From positions 905,501-969,500 of the forward strand of contig NZ_LR134173.1 of NCBI RefSeq assembly GCF_900635815.1: DNA of 64,000 bases, in the 5' to 3' direction. Positions 18,094-27,049 of this stretch are shown here, piece after piece (position 1 is the first letter of the stretch; each line of letters begins with the position of its first letter). The stretch is from Legionella cherrii. GTDB lineage: Bacteria > Pseudomonadota > Gammaproteobacteria > Legionellales > Legionellaceae. A model generated the notes under the pieces. That model saw nothing but the letters and a program-made list of their open reading frames with translations, did not search any database and was not told the DNA's origin. A program made the position numbers and the translations under genes.

Positions 18094-19744
18094 TGGACAC
18101 CTGTTTGGATTGCTCCAGCATGGCTTGTATTTTTTCCTTTTCAACACGCACCATTAAGGGCTGGAAGGTATTGAGATGGTGATTTAATAAAGGATGATCA
18201 ATTGCATCCCAAGTAAGCGGTTCGCAATTCATAAACTCTTCCGCGGCTTTTGCCATCAGGGGCAATACCGGCTTTAAATAAGTGATTAGGATGCGAAATA
18301 AATTAATTCCCATGGTGCAAATGTCTTGAACTTCAGATAAACGTCCTTCTTCTTTTGCCAAAACCCAGGGTTTATTCATATCAATGTACTGATTTACTTT
18401 ATCGGCACAATCCATGATGTGGCGAATAGCGCGTGCGTAATCACGAGAAATAAAAGACTCTATGACTTCTGTGCGCATTTCCAGCAGCTCTGCATACAGC
18501 TGCGGATCACTTAAGCGGTCACTGAGTCGGTTATCAAAGCGTTTATTAATAAAACCGGCACAACGACTGGCGATGTTGACCACTTTACCGACCAAATCAG
18601 CGTTGATGCGATTGATAAAATCATCAAAATTTAAATCCAAATCATCAACACGGCCATTGAGTTTGGCGGCGAAATAATAGCGAAGGTATTCAGGATGTAA
18701 ATGGTGCAAATAAGTACGCGCTTCAAGGAACGTGCCGCGTGATTTTGACATTTTTTGACCGTCAACAGTCAAAAAGCCATGGGTATAAACTGCTGTGGGC
18801 ATGCGATGACCACTGGCAGCAAGCATGGCGGGCCAAAATAACGCATGAAAGTAAACAATGTCTTTACCTACGAAGTGGTATAATTCGGTTGTAGAGTCCT
18901 TATCCCAAAATTCACTAAAGGAGATATTCTTCTCATCACAGTATTTTTTAAAACTGGCCATATACCCTATAGGGGCATCAAGCCACACATAGAAGTATTT
19001 GTCGGTAGTTCCAGGAATAGGAAATCCAAAATAGGGCGCGTCGCGCGAAATATCCCATTGTTTTAATCCGGCGGCAAACCATTCATCCAGTTTGTTCGCT
19101 ACTTCTGCTTGCAAGTGACCACTACGGGTCCATTCTTTTAAGAGATGCTCATAACGAGGTAAATCAAAGAAGTAATGCTCTGAGTCTTTTTCTATAGGTT
19201 TGGCACCAGAAATAGCAGATACCGCATCGATGAGATCGGTGGGCGAGTAGGTTGCACCACATACTTCACAGTTATCGCCATATTGATCTTTAGCACCGCA
19301 TTTGGGGCATGTTCCTTTGACATAACGATCTGGTAAAAACATTTGTTTTACGGGGTCATAAGCCTGGCGTATGGTTCTTTTAATTATTGAGCCATTTGCC
19401 TGCAATGCCTCGTAAATCGCTGAAGCCAATGCTTGGTTTTCTGGCGAGTGGGTGGTGTGATAGCAATCATAATCAATGGCAAAGGCTTTGAAGTCATGTT
19501 CATGGCTTAACTTAATTTCAGCAGTTAAGGCTTCAGGTGTAATCCCCATTTGCTCTGCTTTTAACATAATTGGGGTCCCATGCGCATCATCGCCACAAAT
19601 GCTGATGCACTCAATGCCCGACATTTTATGGGTGCGCACCCAGATATCCGTTTGAATATGTTCGACTAAATGACCAAGATGTAAATGGCCATTTGCATAA
19701 GGTAAGGCGCTGGTTACCAGCATTTTACGTTGTTTCGCCATCAA
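18080..19744 (-). CDS. metG: Methionyl-tRNA synthetase, short form
   Basis: Charges tRNA-Met. Class I signatures are present: HLHLGH (HIGH equivalent) in [12 protein letters not shown], and KMSKS in [14 protein letters not shown] zinc knuckle has two CxxC pairs ([18 protein letters not shown]). The protein is 554 aa and ends just after the anticodon-binding helical domain ([21 protein letters not shown]). The C-terminal EMAP-II-like tRNA-binding and dimerisation domain of the 677-aa E. coli enzyme is absent, and no remnant follows because rnfB overlaps the stop. Start ATG at 19744 or the next one (MAKQRK). Confidence 0.95.
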   Translation of the reverse strand: MMAKQRKMLVTSALPYANGHLHLGHLVEHIQTDIWVRTHKMSGIECISICGDDAHGTPIMLKAEQMGITPEALTAEIKLSHEHDFKAFAIDYDCYHTTHSPENQALASAIYEALQANGSIIKRTIRQAYDPVKQMFLPDRYVKGTCPKCGAKDQYGDNCEVCGATYSPTDLIDAVSAISGAKPIEKDSEHYFFDLPRYEHLLKEWTRSGHLQAEVANKLDEWFAAGLKQWDISRDAPYFGFPIPGTTDKYFYVWLDAPIGYMASFKKYCDEKNISFSEFWDKDSTTELYHFVGKDIVYFHALFWPAMLAASGHRMPTAVYTHGFLTVDGQKMSKSRGTFLEARTYLHHLHPEYLRYYFAAKLNGRVDDLDLNFDDFINRINADLVGKVVNIASRCAGFINKRFDNRLSDRLSDPQLYAELLEMRTEVIESFISRDYARAIRHIMDCADKVNQYIDMNKPWVLAKEEGRLSEVQDICTMGINLFRILITYLKPVLPLMAKAAEEFMNCEPLTWDAIDHPLLNHHLNTFQPLMVRVEKEKIQAMLEQSKQVSNGLS

Positions 19745-19914
19745 TGAGTTACCTGCTAGTATGAAATGAGAGATTATAACGCATATGAGTGATAAATGCT
19801 GTAGGTAACTGAGTTATTGCTGGGGTCTTAATGATAGGTATGTTTTACAATCAGGCGCGTCATGCGATCGGTATTTGCGAATTTTAATTGGATTGTCCCC
19901 CTTTTGCGTGTACC

Positions 19915-19945
19915 AATAAAAAAACGCGGCCTAGGCCGCGTTTTA
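19915..19945 (-). terminator. Rho-independent terminator of the 247-aa membrane protein gene
   Basis: AAAACGCGGCCTAGGCCGCGTTTT (19921-19944) is a perfect self-complementary stem. On the minus strand it is followed by a run of T (A-run at 19918-19924 on +). It lies 22 bases after the stop at 19967 and could also stop + strand transcripts weakly. Confidence 0.85.
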
Positions 19946-19966
19946 GAGTAATTTTCACTCAACAGA

Positions 19967-20710
19967 TTAATTACTGCTTGTAAGCTGCAGACGTGTAGGT
20001 GTGTGTGTATGTTCTTCGTCTTGCTCTGGTTTTATAGTAGTACCAGTTGTTCTAACGGGTGGTTTAAAGTTAATCACTTCCGCTTCTTTTCCTTCTTGAG
20101 GTGTAGAAGCACCTAAACCGGTAAATGCGCTAGAAACTTCTGGTACGTACTCGTCACTCTCTTGATTCTCTTGATTCTCTTCATGAATTGAAGTAAGCAA
20201 TGAAGATTGGCGGCTAGCACGAGCCTTACTGCAGCAGCCTGCAACCCATTTAGCAAAATTGCCAAGAGCAGCACCTACATAAGCTAGAGTAGAAGTAGCT
20301 GCAAAAGCTAATGCAGAAGCAACACCGATTTGTGCAAGAGCGTTAGCGCCAGCGATACCTGCAATCGAAATACCGTAGATTGAGAAAGAAGCAACAGCAG
20401 TTAAAGCAGCAGGCCACAAGAATAAAGTAAGGGCAGCAGCACCAGCAACAGCTAGAGAAGCCCAAGCAGCAACAGCAATCGCTTTCTTATGCGCAACTAA
20501 AAAGTCACCAATAGCACGAGTAGTATCCTTGATGCCATCAGCTATAAAGCCAATTAAACCACGATTAATCACATCCTTACCCTGCTTATCTTTTCCAGTA
20601 GAGCCTAATAAAAAGCTAGTAATACCGGTAAAGGCAGTAGCTGGTGCATAGGCAAGCCCACTGAAGAAATTTTCGATACGTTTTTTGGTTTGCTTTGATA
20701 ATAATGCCAT
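19967..20710 (-). CDS. Small alanine-rich membrane protein with acidic tail, possible effector
   Basis: A 247-aa protein I do not recognise. The N-terminal 70 residues are amphipathic and basic (LLSKQTKKRIENFFSGLAYA). Residues about 76-150 hold three closely spaced Ala/Gly-rich transmembrane segments, ending NFAKWVAGCC with a Cys pair that could be lipidated. The last 95 residues are soluble and acidic (SIHEENQENQESDEY) and finish KPEQDEEHTHTPTRLQLTSSN, an E-block followed by small polar residues as in Dot/Icm signals. It is a self-contained transcription unit with its own good promoter (20741-20769), GGAG 8 bases before ATG, and terminator. Function unknown. Confidence 0.8.
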   Translation of the reverse strand: MALLSKQTKKRIENFFSGLAYAPATAFTGITSFLLGSTGKDKQGKDVINRGLIGFIADGIKDTTRAIGDFLVAHKKAIAVAAWASLAVAGAAALTLFLWPAALTAVASFSIYGISIAGIAGANALAQIGVASALAFAATSTLAYVGAALGNFAKWVAGCCSKARASRQSSLLTSIHEENQENQESDEYVPEVSSAFTGLGASTPQEGKEAEVINFKPPVRTTGTTIKPEQDEEHTHTPTRLQLTSSN

Positions 20711-20740
20711 GTTTTACTCCAAGGTTATAAATCACGGCGG

Positions 20741-20769
20741 ATAATAGCAATGATTTTGCAACATGTGAA
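20741..20769 (-). promoter_or_regulatory. Sigma-70-type promoter of the 247-aa gene
   Basis: On the minus strand TTCACA (20764-20769) and TATTAT (20741-20746) are separated by exactly 17 bases, each box matching consensus at five of six positions. The -10 lies 30 bases before the start codon. Confidence 0.65.
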
Positions 20770-20945
20770 CCAAAAATGCTCAATTTGTTGTAACAAAAGT
20801 GTAAAATTATTTGATTTTTTGGAGCCAATAGTATAAATATTGTTCATATTTTTCCTTGAATGTTCTTGTAGGATAATTACTGACCGCCCTTGGGTCTTTA
20901 GTTCTTAGTTAGGGATTATGAATACCTGGTTTTAACCGATATGAC

Positions 20946-21632
20946 TTATCGGTGAGATGAATTACGGTATAGCGTAGGGTCAGCAACCCCAGCTCCGATA
21001 AATCCACGCCGTCTAAACGTACAACTGTCGCATTCACCGCACGCTTCGCCAGCATCATTTGCCTGATAGCATGAAACCGTTAAGCTGTAGTCAACGCCTA
21101 GGCTTGTGCCTAATTGAATGGTTTGTACCTTACTCAAGTGCTGTAAAGGCGCGTGAATGGAAAAATGATCCCCGGTTACTCCAGCCTTGGTTGCCAAATT
21201 GGCTAAAGTTTGAAACGCATCGATAAATTCTGGACGACAATCCGGATAATGCGAATAATCCACAGAGCTTGCACCGATAAAGATATCTCGTGCCCCTATG
21301 GATTCGGCAAGACCTAAGGCCATTGCCAAGAAGATTGTATTGCGGGCAGGAACATAAGTAACGGGAATCTCAGAGCCCCCCTGAAAAGCAGGTACTTCCA
21401 CGCTGGAATCAGTCAAAGCGGAATTGCGGAACAGTGCAGTATCTAAGGTAACAATATGATGTTTGGCTACTTTATAATGTTGTGCAATACGCTGTGCGGC
21501 GAGCAACTCCGCAGAATGCCTTTGTCCATAAGCAAAACTAATTGCATAACACGAAAAACCTTTTGAGGTTGCTAAAGCCAGACAAGTCGTTGAATCCAGA
21601 CCACCAGACAGTAAGACTACCGCTTTTTTCAT
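20946..21632 (-). CDS. queC: 7-cyano-7-deazaguanine synthase
   Basis: Converts 7-carboxy-7-deazaguanine to preQ0 in queuosine tRNA biosynthesis, using ATP and ammonia. The 228-aa protein opens with the PP-loop [13 protein letters not shown] and ends with the zinc cluster motif [15 protein letters not shown], followed by [28 protein letters not shown] is the conserved core. It stands alone with a divergent manC-type gene upstream; no queD or queE is in the window. Confidence 0.96.
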   Translation of the reverse strand: MKKAVVLLSGGLDSTTCLALATSKGFSCYAISFAYGQRHSAELLAAQRIAQHYKVAKHHIVTLDTALFRNSALTDSSVEVPAFQGGSEIPVTYVPARNTIFLAMALGLAESIGARDIFIGASSVDYSHYPDCRPEFIDAFQTLANLATKAGVTGDHFSIHAPLQHLSKVQTIQLGTSLGVDYSLTVSCYQANDAGEACGECDSCTFRRRGFIGAGVADPTLYRNSSHR

Positions 21633-21752
21633 AATGTAAAAGTCTCCATAAAGAATTTAGCCATTTTATAACCTATTCAATAAACCTAAGTAAAAAGAGA
21701 GGGTTTCTGTCTTGGCTTATCGAGAAGTTACCTTTTTTTAGGTCAAAAATGC

Positions 21753-21761
21753 TGTTAGAAT
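21753..21761 (+). promoter_or_regulatory. Extended -10 promoter candidate for the mannose-1-phosphate guanylyltransferase gene
   Basis: TGTTAGAAT (TG-n-TAGAAT) lies 31 bases before the ATG at 21792 in the space shared with divergent queC. No clear -35 box is present, as is usual for extended -10 promoters. Confidence 0.4.
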
Positions 21762-21791
21762 GCGCCAAATTATGCCATAACATGGGACATT

Positions 21792-23216
21792 ATGACGACT
21801 ACTCTTTATCCTGTTATCCTCGCTGGAGGTTCTGGTACTCGTTTATGGCCGTTATCTCGTAAAAATTATCCGAAACAATTTCTGGCCTTAAATGGAGAGT
21901 TATCCCTTTTACAGCAAACCGTAAAAAGGGCTCAGAACTTGGTAAGTGCTCAATCTCTTATTGTGAGTAATGATGCGCATTATTTTCTTTGCCAGGATCA
22001 ATTAAATCACTTCACCCATTCCATGACTTATCTGCTGGAGCCTTGTGCCCGCAATACGGCTCCGGCGATTGCCTGTGCTGCTCATTATTTATCGCAAATA
22101 GCAGGTCCGGATGCCGTGATGTTAGTGCTTCCTTCAGACCATTGGATAGCTGATGATCAGGCATGGCAGGAAGCGATGTTGATCGGGGCTCAATTTGCAG
22201 CCGCACATCAAGCTTTAGTCACATTTGGTATTGAGCCCGATAGTCCTAAAACAGGATATGGCTACATTGAGGCCGGCATGCCATTAACGGATAAGGTGCA
22301 GCAGGTTTTAAGTTTTAGAGAAAAACCAGCCATTGAGGTGGCGAAAGAGTTTATCGCCAGCGGCAATTATTTTTGGAATAGCGGCATGTTTGTATGCCGT
22401 GCTGATGTCTATCTCCAGGAGTTAGCTGAATATCAGCCTGATATTTATTATTTTAGCCAGCAAGCGGTTTTAAAAGCCCAGCATCATCATGATTTTTTAC
22501 GTCTCGATCTAGAATGCTTTTCGCGTTGTGAAGCAGAATCTATTGATTATGCGATTATGGAAAAGACTAATAAAGCAGCAGTTATCCCTGTTTCCATGCA
22601 GTGGAGTGATTTAGGATGTTGGTCTGCAGTTGCCGATGCAAACATACCTGATCAAGATGGAAATACGGTGACTGGAAAAGTTATTGCTCAGCAGAGTACG
22701 AATTGTTTAATTCATAGTACCGACATTTTGGTCACTGCAATCGGCGTTCAAGATCAAATTATTGTTGCAACCCAAGATGCTGTTTTAGTAGCAGACAAGC
22801 AATATTCACAACAGGTTAAGGATTTGGTGAGTTCTTTAAGCAAAGATCATCATCAGGTAACCCAGGATCATCAACGGGTATCTCGCCCATGGGGATATTA
22901 TGAGATTTTAGCCGAGGGTGCTTCCTTTAAAGTAAAGCGACTGATGGTAAAACCTGGAGCACGTTTATCCTTACAAATGCATCAGCATCGAGCCGAACAT
23001 TGGGTTGTTGTCTCTGGGAAAGCCGAAGTAATCAATGATACGCAAACAATCCACTTATCTGTCAATCAATCGACTTATATTGCACAAAATACGCTGCATC
23101 GATTAAGCAACCCAGGGGATGAACCGTTGTATGTCATTGAGGTTCAAAGTGGTGCCTATTTGGGAGAAGATGACATTAAGCGTTTTGATGATATTTATGC
23201 CCGTGATCTCTCCTAA
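21792..23216 (+). CDS. manC: Mannose-1-phosphate guanylyltransferase / mannose-6-phosphate isomerase
   Basis: Supplies GDP-mannose for surface polysaccharide. The 474-aa bifunctional type II enzyme has the pyrophosphorylase signature GGSGTRLWPLSRKNYPKQFL near the N-terminus, FREKPAIEVAKEF with the catalytic Lys, and a C-terminal cupin phosphomannose isomerase domain (RPWGYYEIL, RLSLQMHQHRAEHWVVVSG, with metal-binding His/Gln/Glu). It is encoded 22 kb before the polysaccharide cluster and divergent from queC. No manB (phosphomannomutase) is seen beside it. Confidence 0.95.
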   Translation: MTTTLYPVILAGGSGTRLWPLSRKNYPKQFLALNGELSLLQQTVKRAQNLVSAQSLIVSNDAHYFLCQDQLNHFTHSMTYLLEPCARNTAPAIACAAHYLSQIAGPDAVMLVLPSDHWIADDQAWQEAMLIGAQFAAAHQALVTFGIEPDSPKTGYGYIEAGMPLTDKVQQVLSFREKPAIEVAKEFIASGNYFWNSGMFVCRADVYLQELAEYQPDIYYFSQQAVLKAQHHHDFLRLDLECFSRCEAESIDYAIMEKTNKAAVIPVSMQWSDLGCWSAVADANIPDQDGNTVTGKVIAQQSTNCLIHSTDILVTAIGVQDQIIVATQDAVLVADKQYSQQVKDLVSSLSKDHHQVTQDHQRVSRPWGYYEILAEGASFKVKRLMVKPGARLSLQMHQHRAEHWVVVSGKAEVINDTQTIHLSVNQSTYIAQNTLHRLSNPGDEPLYVIEVQSGAYLGEDDIKRFDDIYARDLS

Positions 23217-23232
23217 AAATTGAGCCGTCAGG

Positions 23233-23268
23233 AGCAACTGTCTAAAATTTTTATTCAAGACAGTTGCT
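23233..23268. repeat. 11-bp hairpin downstream of manC
   Basis: AGCAACTGTCT (23233-23243) and AGACAGTTGCT (23258-23268) pair perfectly around a 14-base A/T-rich loop, 17 bases after the stop. No T-run follows, so it may be an mRNA-stabilising or Rho-associated end rather than an intrinsic terminator. Confidence 0.6.
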
Positions 23269-23412
23269 ACAAGACCACAATGAATTTTACATCATGGGGC
23301 ATCTTACCCCGAGTTTCACTTTATTTCACCTCAAAATATGATTAAGTGCCTCTTAGAATGCATTATTTTATAAAATTTTGGTTTCAAATGTGTAAATCAA
23401 TGTATGCACATC

Positions 23413-23442
23413 TTGTTTTTTTAATTGATTTTATGTTATAAA
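23413..23442 (+). promoter_or_regulatory. Promoter candidate for the 751-aa protein gene
   Basis: TTGTTT (23413-23418) and an extended -10 TGTTATAAA (TATAAA at 23437-23442) with 18 bases between the boxes, in the AT-rich 300-base space upstream of the start at 23516. No repeated TTAA-type PmrA box was seen by eye. Confidence 0.4.
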
Positions 23443-23515
23443 AAAGAACAGATTAATTTTTTACTTTGATTAAATGAATTAGTCGCCGAATTTCATGATC
23501 ACCGAGGTGGCACTT

Positions 23516-25771
23516 ATGGCAACAAGTAGCGCAATTCTTCAATCCTTTCTTCGAGATGCATTAAAAGAAAATAAGGAACTTGCTGATTTGAGCTTCGAGG
23601 AGTTGCTTAAGTACAACAGAGCAGAGTGCGGCCTTATCAAAATCGATCCAGATCAGGTTAATTTTGAAGAAGAAGGCATTGAATTTGACACCATCAGTCG
23701 ATTGCTTCATGGCAATAATGCCATCGTTTTGCAGGACGGTGCGCTATATTATGTCGATATTAATGCAGAGCAAAAAACAGTAAGTATTCAGTTCCTGGAA
23801 GAGCCAGAAGGACTAGATCCGACCGCACAGACTTTTGAGTACCATCAATCTCTTCGCCTTCAAAAGCAATATAAGCAATTAAAAAAGGCATGTTCTAGAA
23901 AATATCAACGTGCCCAAGGTGAAGAGCTAGACGCTATTCACTCTTTAACTGGTCGCGCCTATGCGGACCATCGCAGTGATAATTTTCTGCCTTCCTTAGA
24001 GTACTATTTAGGAATATTGGATAATACGGATAGGGTTATGTTTGCCTATATGAATGACCAACAAAAAGAAGAGTTGGCATTCAATTTGAAAATCACCCTG
24101 ATGCTTTTGGCAGCCCAACAAAAACATGAGATTGACTATCAAAAAACAGAAAATGCCAAAAAATATGGTGAATGCATTAAAAGATGCTCAAAATTCCTTA
24201 TAGAACTGGATCCTGAGTATGAAAGACGTATCAAAGATTATCCTGAAAATGTTATAAAAGTCGCAAAAGCAGTAAAAGCAGGGCAACATGATGCGCAGCC
24301 GCTAAAATATTTAGGTATTCCGCTGGGTCAATTGTTGGCCAGAGATATTGTTGATTTATCTGGTGGTACAGCTAAAGAAATTAGAGATAATATGGGTCGT
24401 CTGAATGAAGCACGGCTCTATTGGGTATGGGGATCAAGTTTCTTAAAAACCGTCATTAGCCTGGTTCCAGAAGATCTTTATCATCAAAAACAGGCAACCG
24501 ATGCGATTAGAATGCCTGATCCTTATACCGGGAATCTGAGCTGGATTTTATATTACGCTCGTTTTGCCCTGAATCTTTTTTTATTACTCAAGCACACCAT
24601 TAAACATCCATGGATGAGTGACGAAGAGGCAAAAACGCCTTGGCAGGAGCGTTTCCTAACTCAATGGTCACAAAGAAAATTTACCTTATTGAATGATTTA
24701 ATTTGGGGAACCGCTAATTTAGTGTGTTTTTTCTGGCTTACTGGAAAAGGTTTATTAGGTACAGTGGGGGATGCGGTTACTCTTGCACTACTAGTTTTTG
24801 ATATTCTCATCGCGTCATGGGATTTTATTGAGCAAAGTACAAAGCATAATAAAGCCATGCTGCAATATGAGGAAGATTTAGAACGATTAGGCAGACAACT
24901 TCAAGCGCTTAAGCAGATAGAAGAAGACGGCAGGCTTCGCTATGAAGAACTAATGGCAAAGCGTCAAATCGAGATGCAAATCAAAACATTAGAACGCGAA
25001 AAGTCAAAATGTGAAAGGGAATGGCAGCTGCAAAAGGTATCCTTAATTGTTAATATCGCCTACGCTGTGGGTTTGATGGCGGCTTTTCTGATCTTGACCA
25101 TGCCCTTCATGCCAATATCAGCTCCAGTTTTAGCTTCAATGGCCATTGCTGGTGCGGTATTGTGCCTTGCATTCACGATTATCAGTAATGCAATCAGAGG
25201 AGGCATTGAAATCTATAAAACCTATAAGAATAGACAGGAGCAACAAGAGGATGCTGCGCAAAAGATTGGGGAGTTAATTAAGCTATTAAAAGAGAATAAA
25301 GAGCTCAATCAGGATGAAAAAAAGCTACTTTACCTAGAAATTAAGAAATGCCAGGCCGAAGACGAATATCAAAAAGAGATGATGGTTTATCAATCAGTCA
25401 ATTTAGTGCGCAGTATTTTGATACAATGCATGGTTCCTGCTGTTGTTTTTGCCAGTTTAATGTTTGTGCCTCTGGGCATTGGCATACCTATGCTTGTTGC
25501 AGCAGCAGCGTTGGCGATTGCATCTCAACTTTTGGTTGATGCTCTATTGAAACCAGAAGAAAAAAATTCGTTGGAATTTGATGACAACGAATATTCGGAG
25601 TTTTGTAACAAACTTCTTGAAGAGCCTACGCCTGAACCAAAGCCTGAGCGTTCATTCATGTTCTCCTTGTGGAGTAACAAAGAGTCTTCAAGCGAAAAAA
25701 TAACCTTATTGGGCAGTGACGATGGACTAACAGAAACTCCAGCTGGTTCTCCTGCGATTGATTTTTGTTAG
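23516..25771 (+). CDS. Large coiled-coil membrane protein, candidate Dot/Icm effector
   Basis: A 751-aa protein I do not recognise. Residues 1-380 are soluble and charged, with Lys-rich helices (RLQKQYKQLKKACSRKYQRA). Two transmembrane segments (about 393-436) are followed by a strong coiled coil (about 445-505, LERLGRQLQALKQIEEDG...). A second hydrophobic pair (about 508-557), another Lys/Glu coil, and a third hydrophobic pair (about 628-677) follow. The 70-residue tail is acidic and proline-rich (LLEEPTPEPKPERS) and ends ETPAGSPAIDFC. The repeated pairs of helices separated by coils suggest a membrane-remodelling or scaffold protein. The frame opens at 23495, but ATG 23516 (MATSSAILQ) has GAGG 8 bases upstream. 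Confidence 0.8.
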   Translation: MATSSAILQSFLRDALKENKELADLSFEELLKYNRAECGLIKIDPDQVNFEEEGIEFDTISRLLHGNNAIVLQDGALYYVDINAEQKTVSIQFLEEPEGLDPTAQTFEYHQSLRLQKQYKQLKKACSRKYQRAQGEELDAIHSLTGRAYADHRSDNFLPSLEYYLGILDNTDRVMFAYMNDQQKEELAFNLKITLMLLAAQQKHEIDYQKTENAKKYGECIKRCSKFLIELDPEYERRIKDYPENVIKVAKAVKAGQHDAQPLKYLGIPLGQLLARDIVDLSGGTAKEIRDNMGRLNEARLYWVWGSSFLKTVISLVPEDLYHQKQATDAIRMPDPYTGNLSWILYYARFALNLFLLLKHTIKHPWMSDEEAKTPWQERFLTQWSQRKFTLLNDLIWGTANLVCFFWLTGKGLLGTVGDAVTLALLVFDILIASWDFIEQSTKHNKAMLQYEEDLERLGRQLQALKQIEEDGRLRYEELMAKRQIEMQIKTLEREKSKCEREWQLQKVSLIVNIAYAVGLMAAFLILTMPFMPISAPVLASMAIAGAVLCLAFTIISNAIRGGIEIYKTYKNRQEQQEDAAQKIGELIKLLKENKELNQDEKKLLYLEIKKCQAEDEYQKEMMVYQSVNLVRSILIQCMVPAVVFASLMFVPLGIGIPMLVAAAALAIASQLLVDALLKPEEKNSLEFDDNEYSEFCNKLLEEPTPEPKPERSFMFSLWSNKESSSEKITLLGSDDGLTETPAGSPAIDFC

Positions 25772-25790
25772 TATGGTAGATTGAATGTTT

Positions 25791-25824
25791 GTAGCTCGGA
25801 TTAGCGCAGCGTAATGCGGGCTAC
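25791..25824. repeat. Imperfect palindrome GTAGCTCGGATTA...TAATGCGGGCTAC
   Basis: Arms 25791-25803 and 25812-25824 pair at 11 of 13 positions around GCGCAGCG. This is the short dispersed repeat type that begins GTAGCyCGGATTAGCGCAGCG, known from many proteobacterial genomes. It lies 20 bases after the stop of the 751-aa gene. Confidence 0.65.
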
Positions 25825-25963
25825 GCGCTCTCTTTGGTATTTAAATCAGACACTTTAGTTAATAAATTTCCATTAAAATTCAATATTTTATAGAGAAAGA
25901 AACACTGGCTTTCAAGTTCATCTTATGTATAATGTTCAAAAGAAGCCTGGTTGGAGTGTCTTA

Positions 25964-26725
25964 ATGAAAAAGCTCACTGCCCTGTTGTTGCTTGTTTTTT
26001 CTGTCAACGTCGTTGCTTCTGTAGGATTTGGCGATGCATGTGACACGCATGCAGGGATGTCTGACTCTTATGTGCTTGCTCTCAGTTCACAGCCTGGTTT
26101 TTGTCAAACTTATGGTTATGAAGCAGGTAAGCCAGAGTGCATGCACTTGTCTAAAAACTCGTATCAAGCAAAACATCTTACCTTACATGGCTTATGGCCT
26201 AACCAAAATGCTTGTGGTCAAAGCTATGGATTCTGTGGGGTAGAACAAAAATCCAGACATTGTGCCTATCCTCCACTGAGTCTATCACCCCAAGTATCGG
26301 AAAATTTGAAAAAACTTATGCCCAGTTACAATTATGGGAGTTGTTTGGAGCGCCATGAATGGAATAAGCATGGCAGTTGTCAAATTTTGTCTGTAGATGA
26401 GTATTTTTCTTTAGCCATGCGTCTGACGGAAGCGGTCGATAATTCAGTTTTAGGACAGTATCTTACCCAACATCAAGGACAAAAAGTGCCATTAACTGTT
26501 TTGCGGGAGAGGGTAGCCCAAGCTTTTGGAAAAAAGAACTCTGGCAAGGTTTATTTAGGTTGTAGAAATGGTATTTTGGTTGATATTTATATTCAATTGC
26601 CGGCTTTAATCCCTTTTAATGAATCGTTAGAGTCTTTAATCGATGATGCTCCTAATGCACCAGTGAACGATACTTGTCCTGCTCAGGTAATGCTGTCTGA
26701 TTTTAATAAGGGATCCTGGTTTTAG
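25964..26725 (+). CDS. srnA: Secreted ribonuclease, RNase T2 family (SrnA-like)
   Basis: A 253-aa precursor with a classic signal peptide (MKKLTALLLLVFSVNVVAS). Both RNase T2 catalytic boxes are present: LTLHGLWPN (CAS1) and CLERHEWNKHGSC (CAS2, catalytic His and Glu). Cysteines spaced through the mature part fit disulfides. L. pneumophila exports a T2 RNase, SrnA, through its type II secretion system, and this is probably the counterpart, acting on host or environmental RNA. Start at ATG 25964 (MKKL), with TTGGAG 8 bases upstream; an earlier ATG at 25925 would put extra residues before the signal peptide. Confidence 0.9.
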   Translation: MKKLTALLLLVFSVNVVASVGFGDACDTHAGMSDSYVLALSSQPGFCQTYGYEAGKPECMHLSKNSYQAKHLTLHGLWPNQNACGQSYGFCGVEQKSRHCAYPPLSLSPQVSENLKKLMPSYNYGSCLERHEWNKHGSCQILSVDEYFSLAMRLTEAVDNSVLGQYLTQHQGQKVPLTVLRERVAQAFGKKNSGKVYLGCRNGILVDIYIQLPALIPFNESLESLIDDAPNAPVNDTCPAQVMLSDFNKGSWF

Positions 26726-27049
26726 TTAGTTTCTGGAAAAAGAAACGCCAAGGATCCCCGCATCCTCTATGAATTAGCTAATTAGTAAGCACAATAGCTA
26801 ATAAAGTTGCTCAAAAAAATTTTGTAGCAAGTCAGAATATCTTTATGAGACCAGCTGGTCCTAAATCTGGTAGAACAGATCTTGAGGATATTCTATCCTG
26901 GCTGTGGAGTTATTATCCCTATAAGTAGTCTCATCATTTGAATATCTAGGCCCATAGTGAATTCAAAGAGAGATGCATCATCATTGACCTTGCACATTGC
27001 CAGAACTTGCTCTAATGTAGAGGAATTATTGAAACTAGGAATGAAATCT
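26726..27049. other. Intergenic region upstream of the lipoprotein gene
   Basis: About 320 bases with no gene. A perfect 12-base palindrome GACCAGCTGGTC (26849-26860) and a short hairpin AGGATA-ttc-TATCCT (26885-26899) could be regulator or RNA structures. No convincing promoter pair was found. Confidence 0.4.

Noticed and set aside
18094..18147. Longer rnfB start at the upstream TTG
   Set aside because: The added residues ([17 protein letters not shown]) are unlike RnfB and come from within metG in another frame.
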